A stretch of 64,000 bases of DNA from Alphaproteobacteria bacterium. GTDB taxonomy: Bacteria; Pseudomonadota; Alphaproteobacteria; Rhodospirillales; Rhodospirillaceae. The notes beneath the pieces were generated by a model that ran no database searches, was not told the origin of the DNA, and saw only the letters and a list, made by a program, of their open reading frames with translations. The DNA lies in contig JAUVUZ010000004.1 in the NCBI GenBank assembly GCA_030604885.1, positions 1-64,000 on the forward strand. Direction: 5' to 3'. Made by a program: the position numbers and the translations under genes. Numbering within the stretch: the first letter of the stretch is position 1; every line of letters begins with the position of its first letter. Below are positions 47,501 to 53,387 of this stretch, piece after piece.

Positions 47501-49339
47501 CACCAGGGTGTCGAAGGTGGTGCCGGTGGCGGTGTCGAAGACCGTGGCGCGCACCTGGATCGGTTCGTCGCCCAGGGTCGAGATGTCGATACCGTTCCAG
47601 GTGACGGCGTAGCCGCCCGCCTCGTCGGCGATCCGCGCGGACGGCCCGTCCGGCTCGCCGCCGCCGCCGAGATTCAAGCCCGAGATCGTCACCACCACCG
47701 AGGTCAGTTCCTCGGAGCCGTCCGTATCCGGCGTGGCGGTGGAGAAGCCGATGCCGAACACCGGCGCGGCGTCGGTGGGCACGGTGGCGCTGGTGGCGCC
47801 GAGGAACGCCGAGAGCGCGCCGGGCGAGAGCGTGCCGCCGCCGGTGATGGCGTCGAGGATCGCCTGCTCACTGGCGCTCGGGGTGCCCGAAATCGTGTGG
47901 TGGTCGGCGCCGTCGGGAACGACGGAAGCGGTGTCCTCGGAGTAGCTCACCACGGTCTGCGCCGGGAAGCCGGGGGTGGTGACGGTCAGCGCCGCCGGGT
48001 TGTCCGACCCGATGGTGAGGCCGAAGGTCTGCGGCTCGCCGCCGCCGCTGTCGTTGACGCCGGAGACCACCTCGTCCGAAGAGAGAGAGAAGGGACTGAT
48101 GGCGACGATGTAGTTGCCGGACGACAACGCCTCGACCAGCCGCGAGGCGAGGCCGGGTCCGCCGTCGTCATCGGCGGCGATGATGTCGTCGGCGGAGATC
48201 TCGCCGTCGTCGCGCAGCAGATAGATGTAGCTGTCGTTGCCGAACACCCGGGTGTCGATGGTGACGGTGGCGTCCTCGCTCAGCGAGAAGCGCACGTACT
48301 GCACCGATCCCGCCTCGTTCGCGGGCGCGGTGGTGACGATGCCGTCGTAAGCGCCCGTGGCGCTGCCGGGCAGGTCGAAGGTCGGCAGGTCGGCCACCGC
48401 GTCCACCACCACGGTGCCGGAGGCGGTGATGGTGGCGGTCTGGATGCCGGTGCTGGTGTCCTGAATGTCCATGGACACCGAAAGCGTGAAATCGGCGTCG
48501 GAATTCGCCGGGAGGCCGGTGATCTGGATGCCGGTCTGCAGGCCGGGGCCGAGCACCACCACCTGGGTCGGCGAGGTGATCTGGATCTCCGTGCCGTCGT
48601 TGAGCGTCAGCGTCACCCCCATCGGGAAGCCGGTGACGCGGGTTTCGGTCACGGTTTCGTCGTCGGCCGGGGTGAAGACGATGTTGAGGGTCGGAATCGC
48701 CGGAGTGGTGTCGCCGGTGTTGGCGTAGGGCCGGTTGTCCTCGAACACCACGCCGACCACGCCGTTTTCATAGGACGTGACGATCTCGATGCCCGCCGTG
48801 CCGGCGGCGAAGTCGATCACGTCCGGGCCTTCGGTCGGCGCCGGAGGTGCGAACGCGAGGTCGAGGTTGCCGAGCAGGTCGAGGGTCGAAAGGCCGGTGC
48901 CGATGTCGCCCGCGTCGTAGGGGGTGAAGGCCGCGCCGCCGCCGGTCGGCCCCGCCGCCGGTCCGGCCGCCGGACCCGCCGCCGGTTCGGCCGCCGCGAG
49001 ATCCGGGTTGCCGACCGCGGCGAGAATCTGCTGCTGCGGCACCACGCCGCCTTCCGCCAGGGCCACCGCCGGGGGCAGTTCGCTGGAGGCGAAGGTGAAG
49101 TAGTCCTCGAACACCACCTTGCCGCCGTCGGCGGCTTCGGCGACCAGGTTGTTGCCGTCCTTGACGAAGGTCACCTCGGGGGCGTCCAGCCGGTATTCGG
49201 CGCCGGGCACCGCCGCCACCGTCACGGTTTCGCCCCGGGGCGGAACCGTCACCGGCACCGCGGCATAACCGGCGGGCGGCGTGGCGGGAGCCTGGGCGAG
49301 GTTGGGAGCGGACGGGTTCGGGGTGCCTTGCGATTCCAT
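41543..49339 (-). CDS. giant RTX/type I secreted adhesin with VWA domain, LapA-like (paralogue 2)
   Basis: 2598-aa protein, start MESQGTP at 49339 with AGGAGG 5 nt upstream. The N-terminal module and Ala-Gly-rich linker (PAAG three times, near residues 119-130) and the last 150 residues are nearly the same as in paralogue 1, but the middle is different. It contains a PPC-like region near residues 340-400, cadherin/VCBS-like repeats (VTSTETNPTD), a DUF4114-like segment near 1140-1280 ending GGDHDFNDIM, then a von Willebrand type A domain at about 1785-1990 with a complete MIDAS (DVSGSMD, the Thr of GETDFDTAL, and Asp in FLSDGRPTG). The RTX block starts near 2433 (GGGGDDYINGGDGND). The stretch 42525-42870 is less GC-rich than the rest and may be a later insertion. 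Upstream lies the shared 16-bp operator-like site. Confidence 0.9.
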   Translation of the reverse strand: MESQGTPNPSAPNLAQAPATPPAGYAAVPVTVPPRGETVTVAAVPGAEYRLDAPEVTFVKDGNNLVAEAADGGKVVFEDYFTFASSELPPAVALAEGGVVPQQQILAAVGNPDLAAAEPAAGPAAGPAAGPTGGGAAFTPYDAGDIGTGLSTLDLLGNLDLAFAPPAPTEGPDVIDFAAGTAGIEIVTSYENGVVGVVFEDNRPYANTGDTTPAIPTLNIVFTPADDETVTETRVTGFPMGVTLTLNDGTEIQITSPTQVVVLGPGLQTGIQITGLPANSDADFTLSVSMDIQDTSTGIQTATITASGTVVVDAVADLPTFDLPGSATGAYDGIVTTAPANEAGSVQYVRFSLSEDATVTIDTRVFGNDSYIYLLRDDGEISADDIIAADDDGGPGLASRLVEALSSGNYIVAISPFSLSSDEVVSGVNDSGGGEPQTFGLTIGSDNPAALTVTTPGFPAQTVVSYSEDTASVVPDGADHHTISGTPSASEQAILDAITGGGTLSPGALSAFLGATSATVPTDAAPVFGIGFSTATPDTDGSEELTSVVVTISGLNLGGGGEPDGPSARIADEAGGYAVTWNGIDISTLGDEPIQVRATVFDTATGTTFDTLVDVTVSLTQTADGYVLTFTPVNAADTTTQVLSLDFGASGEQAGLQVSLPPHADDDFTVTAAATSTETNLTDSQLTDTNDSATSTATFGVDVQAVADAATGVGFEVESATVAQEDGSVTPTFTATFADTDGSESHYLTVTVPAGWTASPTMEGWRPIFDGETVVAYTIDVTGQGSPVSVSGLSFAPPADSDVDARITLIATTVEHGSEGPVAVPVAIATTELTLVVDADADATSVASATAQYGEGRSAVADGAAVTLAVVATFGDHADGSETHSVLVELQPGWGNPQGYATETIDGKTYLSIPVDNADIAADGSVTVQVTLTAPAEVSDSTSYTFDVIAKAVETTTGDAEPDGSAADNVYLSHGEVTVVVDPADTGEGALTGSGQAYEDGDSAAYTLINGSEHGYPVAVALADNASGTEHDSHEEIVGYTVTAIQGGQGTLYYSLDGAAFTEVAVGTTEIPGGATLYFVPTGANSDVDVALSIRASVTDPDSGATAVVEGSATVVVDAVADAAEIRFTAEAIGSVVTYAGENSGYRNVIGTYTLVDGQPTAPQILVIEGDGTQVGEVLATLDGGTGGQHFFIVADGAAALTGVADGSLGFAQVDGHWVLTVDGTPVSQNTYFDVAAFNFDGAVHVQLTPNPDGGYTLGFEDVRNGGDHDFNDIMIAVRPGNFYVEDANANVPIADVLSVSVGFTAAATDTDGSEEVTSVAVTLTGLANPDGTAMTWNGAVLHDGDTISAPATAFGEATPVTLELTVHVGTDASGNPVYTFTSAQGGGDDLQILGVDLSALRVRLPSDSDDDFTVTVSVTSTETNPTDAEVTGANDSRTTTSSFDVVVDAAADKPTDARATASGPVTEGGVVTVTASAKFDDVVDGSESHYILVEVPNLFAEGAVSVTDAAGNALGYDLVTLGAADGVVAGTYLKIAVDAQLHADGDAATVKVSFTSGNVDGTSDSAVVHTYGMAVEAADAAAVAAGTEITLANNVAVSNAATATVVVNDTVPTISGDVALAVQEAEIGTGGDADSATVTVTAATDAVTVALDASGIVVGGIEGGIVWVLSADGTTLQGYVDADGNLVADSGEPAIVLTLSGDTALDAGQSASYTVTATLSDALKHAPGTGDVTISGIKVVATDSDPNHPDSVGANVSVTVADDTPAASDATASAGEKLPALTNLGLILDVSGSMDDKVGDIDGDGKSDTRLDLLKQSVANLLATYGDSLGQVLVVTMRNGDASAGTWMTGAQVLGLLATYDSNSGNGETDFDTALANFRSAYDANRPAGGITEVYFLSDGRPTGSDAVDFWTDNLNSISTSEEAAWKNWLNSHSEINNVYAVGVGSGSTLNFTDTYLTWNGFATDKGLQAVAWSRGGGSADDTDANHLYAITNGATLADRLVATAQPVGASGTLDFSAGADGGGITALSYTMNDGTEVSTSTVSGGVLTLALSYVNPVTHETVSYGTLTVDAATGAYTFTPAPGVNVNDTTFAIAYTVTDGDADTAKGTLNIAFSDISEVTANDDSAALTVGAFKSTETIAYTAAVAGEGNKSLGAIGTIDPDYGEGAAQKATGKTFTIEGTQSATVATRVNFNEYQPGDTVKVFLEYLGSDGKTWYAYNGENSSVTVSPESPDVTLTVSAPGTYRVVLYGSDNTYTYQFPWLDKFDLKASTSDVKVTTTSGVKTGTTTIADVDWVAAASVAGVVGNVVANDAKGAEGAYVAAVNDHDVAASGSTVIAGTYGNLTIAADGSYTYKLADTFDDGDFHGTDAHITDTFVYTLAQADGDFDTAHLDIDITLGLVSGAKTVVAGGYGSGSGYSDAQYSSAADYIFGTTNGDVLRGGGGDDYINGGDGNDTLYGEAGNDHLVGGAGNDVLIGGAGNDLLVGGTGDDVLTGGAGADTFKFTSVADGRDTITDFQLGTGGDTIDLDALFDALGATPSEAARDALVSVTHQSGNAYVVSVADHAEFSVTVQVENPGGASHEDVAAQIKAQVDTHG

Positions 49340-49369
49340 GGTAGCCTCCTGGCGCGGATCGTCGGAATG

Positions 49370-49381
49370 ACGGAATTCCGT
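49370..49381. promoter_or_regulatory. 12-bp perfect palindrome before adhesin 2
   Basis: ACGGAATTCCGT, about 31 nt upstream of the adhesin 2 ATG, between it and the 16-bp operator-like site; not found before adhesin 1. Possibly a second regulator site or a 5'-leader hairpin. Confidence 0.35.
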
Positions 49382-49417
49382 ACATTTCGAGGCTACGCCC
49401 GGCGGCAAGAGGCCACA

Positions 49418-49433
49418 TGACCCGTTCGGGTCA
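49418..49433. promoter_or_regulatory. 16-bp inverted-repeat site upstream of adhesin 2
   Basis: Same TGACCCG-TT-CGGGTCA sequence as at 41419-41434, with identical flanks on both sides (GGCCACA before and GG after). About 79 nt upstream of the adhesin 2 ATG. The identity in non-coding DNA suggests selection or recent duplication. Confidence 0.7.
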
Positions 49434-49520
49434 GGGCGTCATGGATAATAACGATCAGGTATATGAGCGAATCCGCAGATTGATCGAAAAACTCGTTCGC
49501 CGTCTTTCGCCGCCGCCGAT

Positions 49521-51623
49521 TCACGCGGCGGGATCGCGGAAATGCGCCCAGCGCGCGGCGCCGCCGCGGTTGTCGAGAAGGTGGATCAGCGCCGATACCG
49601 GCCGCCGGTCGAACGCCTTCTCCTGGTGCTCGACCAGGGCGCGGCAGGCGTCGTCGAAGGTGAGCGCGCCGCGATAGGCGCGCGGGCTGACCATCGCGAC
49701 GAAGGCGTTGGCCACCGCCACCACCCGCGCGGTGACGAGAATCCCCTCCCCCGCCAGCCCGAGCGGCCCGCCGCCGTCCCAGCGTTCGCCGATCTGGCGG
49801 ATGGTCTCCGCCACCGGCCCGCCGAACGGAATGTCGGCGACGATCGCCGCGCTCTCGGCGAAGGCGTGGGACAGGGTGGCGCGTTCCGCGTCGGAGAGCG
49901 GGCCGGAGCGGGTCAAGGTTTCGCGCGGCACGATGATCTTGCCGACGTTCATCAGCTGCCCGGCCTGGCGCGCGGTGGCGATCTCGTCTTCGGAGAGGTT
50001 CATCTCGGCGGCGATGGCGGCGCTCACCTCGGCGGTGCGGGCGGATTGCAGGGCGGAGAACGGGTCGCGCCGGTCCACCAGATCCACCAGCGCCGCCACC
50101 AGGCGGGCCAGGGTTTCCTCCGAGCGCTTGCGCGCCGCGTCGAGTTCGGTGACGTCGGAAATCACCGCCAGCGCCGAGGCCGGGCGGCGCGGCGCGGCGG
50201 CGACGGGAACGTGCTGGATCGACCACAGCAGCGCCCGCCCCTCGCGCGCGCTGGCGACGATCTGGCTTTCCGGCTCGCCGGAGACCAGCACCCGGCGGTT
50301 CGCCGCCTCGATCGGGCGGGCGTTGGCGGGTCCCATCACGTCGGCGAGCGGCTTGCCCTTGGTGGCGGTGACGGCGATGCCCCAGGTGTCGGCGAACGGC
50401 TTGTTGGCGAAGGTAATGCGGCCCTCCGCGTCGCTGACGACGATCTGCGCGGGCTGGCTGTCGGTGATGGTGCGGACGAACTGGAGCAGCCCCTCGAACA
50501 TGTCGGAGGCGAGCTTGTGGCGGATCGCGAGCCGCGACACGCGGATCGAGCTGCCGTGCCGCCAGAGCGCCATGGCGCCCGCCGTCACCGCCGCGATCAG
50601 CGCCAGGATCACCACGTAGGTGACGGTGAGGCGGCGGTCGGAGGCCGCGAGCGCCGCGTCCCGGTCCACCTTGCGCACCACCGTCCAGGGCGTCTGCGGC
50701 ACCGCGCGGCCGGTCGCCAGCACCCGGGTGCCGCGATAGTCGCGCCATTCGCCGAAGCCGCCCGGCGTGCGCACCGCGAAGGCGGCGGCCAGCTCCGGCG
50801 TGTCCACCGCGAGGCGGCGCTTGAGCGCCGGGGTGCCGTCGGCGAGGGGCGAGAGGTACTCGATCTGCCCGGCGATTTCGCGCACCAGCAGGTTCTCGGC
50901 GGTCGGCTCGGTGTCGCCCGGCTGGCGCAGGCGGTCGAAGAAGTCTTCCTCCACCAGCTTGAGGCCGATCGCGAAGCCGAGCGCCGGGGAGACCCCGGGG
51001 TCGCCCTGGATCGCGTAGATCGGCACCGCGAAGCCGATCACCGGCTTGCCGTTGGCGCCGATGCGGAGGTCCATCAGCCCCGGCCGCCCGGCGGCGGACT
51101 CCCGCGCCGCCGCCAGCAGCTCGGGCGGCGGCAGCGGCATGCCCGGCGTGGCGGCGAGCGGCCGCAGCTCGGCGTCCACCAGCGCGAGGCCGGAATCGCC
51201 GGTCGGCGCCACGTTGGCGTCCACCGCCGTCTGCCCCTGGGCGAGGAAGCCCTCGCGCATCGCCGTGGCGTCCAGAAGATTGCGCAGATACTGCCGCTCC
51301 ACCGCGTCCGCCGCGGGGGCGCCGAGTTCGAGGTTGGTCATGTAGAGCTGCACCGAGGCGTTCTGCGCGATGCCGCGCAGCACCGCGAAGCGCGCGTCGA
51401 CCCATCGCCCGACGTCGAGGGCGCGGCTGTCCGCCACCAGGCCGAGGCGCACCTGCCAGGCGACAGTCTCCCGCGCGCGCTCCCGCTCCACCGCCACGAA
51501 GGCGGCGACCGCGAGCGCCAGGGCGACCGCGGCGACCGCGGCGAGGGAGAACAGCGTCGCGCGGCGGGCGCGCCGTTCGAGCGCCCGCTCCTCTTCGGAC
51601 ATGAAGTCCCGCGCCTCGTCCAT
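49521..51623 (-). CDS. membrane sensor with PAS and strongly degenerate HD-GYP domain
   Basis: 700-aa protein. Transmembrane helix 1 at about residues 24-45, then a periplasmic sensor region of about 285 residues (double-Cache-like), helix 2 near 333-355, a PAS domain (IVVSDAEGRITFAN near 400) and a C-terminal HD-GYP fold from about 530. The fold is clear (NVGKIIVPRETL, ERWDGGG, AVANAFVAM), but the catalytic dyad HD is Asn559-Val560, the HHE triplet is IGE, GYP is lost (DGGGPLGL) and the later DAF Asp is Asn. It should therefore be unable to hydrolyse c-di-GMP. It is divergent from the LapG-type protease gene, 124 bp away. This is the place a LapD-type c-di-GMP receptor occupies in Lap systems, so a receptor role is inferred. 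Confidence 0.85.
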   Translation of the reverse strand: MDEARDFMSEEERALERRARRATLFSLAAVAAVALALAVAAFVAVERERARETVAWQVRLGLVADSRALDVGRWVDARFAVLRGIAQNASVQLYMTNLELGAPAADAVERQYLRNLLDATAMREGFLAQGQTAVDANVAPTGDSGLALVDAELRPLAATPGMPLPPPELLAAARESAAGRPGLMDLRIGANGKPVIGFAVPIYAIQGDPGVSPALGFAIGLKLVEEDFFDRLRQPGDTEPTAENLLVREIAGQIEYLSPLADGTPALKRRLAVDTPELAAAFAVRTPGGFGEWRDYRGTRVLATGRAVPQTPWTVVRKVDRDAALAASDRRLTVTYVVILALIAAVTAGAMALWRHGSSIRVSRLAIRHKLASDMFEGLLQFVRTITDSQPAQIVVSDAEGRITFANKPFADTWGIAVTATKGKPLADVMGPANARPIEAANRRVLVSGEPESQIVASAREGRALLWSIQHVPVAAAPRRPASALAVISDVTELDAARKRSEETLARLVAALVDLVDRRDPFSALQSARTAEVSAAIAAEMNLSEDEIATARQAGQLMNVGKIIVPRETLTRSGPLSDAERATLSHAFAESAAIVADIPFGGPVAETIRQIGERWDGGGPLGLAGEGILVTARVVAVANAFVAMVSPRAYRGALTFDDACRALVEHQEKAFDRRPVSALIHLLDNRGGAARWAHFRDPAA

Positions 51624-51685
51624 GATCGTCCTTTCGGCGGCGGCATCGGCTTGGAAGTATTGCCGATCCCCGTTGGAATGCCAAG

Positions 51686-51714
51686 GTGGCAGGTGGACGG
51701 CTTTGGGATATGAT
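51686..51714 (+). promoter_or_regulatory. possible promoter of the LapG-type protease gene
   Basis: GTGGCA (51686-51691) and TATGAT (51709-51714) with a 17-nt spacer, 34 nt before the ATG at 51748. TGCCA-AGG-TGGCA inverted arms at 51679-51691 overlap the -35. By eye only. Confidence 0.35.
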
Positions 51715-51747
51715 CGGGGCGCGGCTGTCGGAGCGAGGAAGGGACGA

Positions 51748-52377
51748 ATGGTGATTTTGCGGCGCCTGATGCCGATCGCGGCGGCGGTTCTCGCCCTCGC
51801 CCTCGCGCCGCCCGCGCATGCCGAGCTGTTCGGCAAGCAGGAAACTCCCTACGCCGACCTCCGCCCGTTCCCCAAGTGGACCGGCGTGCTCGAACGCTAT
51901 TTCAAGGAACTCGGTCAGCGCGAGGGCAACTGCGCCTCGCCCGAGTTCAACCGCTGCCATTATAAGGAGTGGATGGCGTTCATCGAGACCGTCCGCGCCC
52001 TGCCGCGCGACCGCCAGCTCGAGCAGGTCAACACGTTCTTCAACCGGCGCCGCTACATCGTCGACCCGATCAACTGGGGGGTGGCCGACTATTGGGAGAC
52101 GCCGGGCCAGTTCTTCGCCAAGAACGGCGATTGCGAGGACTACGCGATCGCCAAATACATGACCCTGCGCGACCTCGGGTGGGAGATCGGCGACATGCGG
52201 GTGGTGGTGTTGCAGGACATGAACCTCAACCTCGTCCACGCGGTGCTGGCGGTGTCGTTCGGCGGCCGCACCCTGATCCTCGACAACCAGCTGACGGTGA
52301 TGGTGGAACACAAGCGGATCAAGCACTACCGGCCGATCTACGCGGTCAACGAGGACGGCTGGTGGCGGTTCCAATGA
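51748..52377 (+). CDS. lapG: LapG-type periplasmic cysteine protease (BTLCP family), catalytically intact
   Basis: 209-aa transglutaminase-like cysteine protease. Signal peptide (residues 1-25, ending PAHA). The triad is complete: Cys129 in GDCEDYAIAKY, His164 in LNLVHAVLAV and Asp179 in ILDNQL, matching the CxH..D pattern of Pseudomonas LapG. LapG cleaves the N-terminus of the LapA adhesin in the periplasm at a di-alanine site and releases it from the cell; here the two giant adhesins have PAAG at a comparable distance from their start. The gene is divergent from the degenerate HD-GYP sensor and overlaps the trypsin-like gene by 4 nt (ATGA). No LapD gene is present in the window to restrain it. 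Confidence 0.92.
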   Translation: MVILRRLMPIAAAVLALALAPPAHAELFGKQETPYADLRPFPKWTGVLERYFKELGQREGNCASPEFNRCHYKEWMAFIETVRALPRDRQLEQVNTFFNRRRYIVDPINWGVADYWETPGQFFAKNGDCEDYAIAKYMTLRDLGWEIGDMRVVVLQDMNLNLVHAVLAVSFGGRTLILDNQLTVMVEHKRIKHYRPIYAVNEDGWWRFQ

Positions 52378-53243
52378 TCCGGCGGCTCGCCCTCGCCCTC
52401 GCCCTCCTCGCGGCCCCCGCCCAGGCGCTGGAGCGCGGCCCGCTGGAGGCGGACGCGCGGCCGTGGTCGGCCCTGGGGCGGGTCAACGCCGGGGGGCGCG
52501 CCTATTGCTCGGGGGTGCTTGTCGGCCCCGCCCTGGCGCTCACCGCCGCCCACTGCCTGTACGACTTCCGCAATCGCCGCTGGTGGACGGCGGAGGAGAT
52601 CAGCTTCGTCGCCGGATACCTGCGCGGCGAGTGGGTCGCGGCCTCGGCGGCGACCCAGCTGCTGCGCGACCCCGCGCTCGAACTCGTCGACCGTCACCCG
52701 GAGCTGGCGGCGGTGCCGGGGGACTGGGCGCTGATCCGGCTTGCCGAGCCGATCGGCGAGCGCGCCGGGTGGCTGCCGATGGCGCGGGACGCCATACCCC
52801 TGCCCGGGACTCTGGTTCTCCAGGCCGGATATCGCCGCGACCGCCCCCACGCGCCCGAGCTTTCGCCCCCCTGCGGCGTGCTGCCCGCGCCGCCCGGCCT
52901 GCTGTTCCACGATTGCGTGGTGCCCGAGGGAGGCTCCGGCTCGCCGCTTTTGAGCGTCAACTCGGCGGGCGAACTGGCGGTGGCGGGCGTCCACAGCGCC
53001 CAGATCCACCGCAGCGTCGCGGGCGGACCGGTGCGGGTGTTCAGCGCCGTGGTGCCCGCCGCCACCTTCGCCGCCCGGGTGCCCGAACGGCCCGCGCCGC
53101 CGGTGCCCGCGGGCAGCGTGCGGCGGGCGTTGCTCGACCTTGCCGGGAATGCGGCGGGCTTCGACGAAGGCGGTCTCGACCGAATCATTCGTCATCTTTA
53201 TCTGTCGCGCACCGAGACTCCGGAAATTCCACCCGAGAAATGA
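52374..53243 (+). CDS. secreted trypsin-like serine protease
   Basis: 289-aa S1 family protease. Signal peptide at residues 1-18. Catalytic His60 in LTAAHC, Asp117 in GDWALIRL, and Ser188 in PEGGSGSPLL, where the usual GDSGGP is replaced by GGSGSP, as in glutamyl-endopeptidase/V8-like enzymes. Cys45 and Cys61 can form the conserved disulfide next to His. Translationally coupled to lapG by an ATGA overlap, which is unusual: Lap systems normally have no partner serine protease. It could process the adhesins or the exporter parts in the periplasm, or be exported. The C-terminal 60 residues after the protease fold look like a short tail of unknown role. Confidence 0.87.
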   Translation: MIRRLALALALLAAPAQALERGPLEADARPWSALGRVNAGGRAYCSGVLVGPALALTAAHCLYDFRNRRWWTAEEISFVAGYLRGEWVAASAATQLLRDPALELVDRHPELAAVPGDWALIRLAEPIGERAGWLPMARDAIPLPGTLVLQAGYRRDRPHAPELSPPCGVLPAPPGLLFHDCVVPEGGSGSPLLSVNSAGELAVAGVHSAQIHRSVAGGPVRVFSAVVPAATFAARVPERPAPPVPAGSVRRALLDLAGNAAGFDEGGLDRIIRHLYLSRTETPEIPPEK

Positions 53244-53288
53244 ACCGACTCCCGACAAATCGGTTGGCAGGTTTCTCAGTAAATGCGA

Positions 53289-53335
53289 TAACGAAGACAA
53301 CCAACTGCACGATTCAACGTGCGGTGGCTTCGTTA
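53289..53335 (+). promoter_or_regulatory. two-tier hairpin upstream of the TolC-type gene
   Basis: TAACGAAG at 53289-53296 and CTTCGTTA at 53328-53335 are exact inverted arms; inside, GCACG (53307-53311) and CGTGC (53318-53322) form a second stem. It lies 53 nt before the tolC ATG. It may be a leader structure or operator; no U-tract follows, so it is not a standard terminator. Confidence 0.4.
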
Positions 53336-53387
53336 CCCGTCGGATTCCGGCGCAACGCGGAAACCGGTTACGTCGCAAGGGGGTTCA

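Noticed and set aside
33303-49420. Very long plus-strand open frames (over 2600 codons) antisense to the adhesin genes
   Set aside because: They mirror the minus-strand genes: composition is almost only Gly, Val, Arg, His, Asp and Ala, with no start region, signal or domain. Long antisense frames are common at this GC content.
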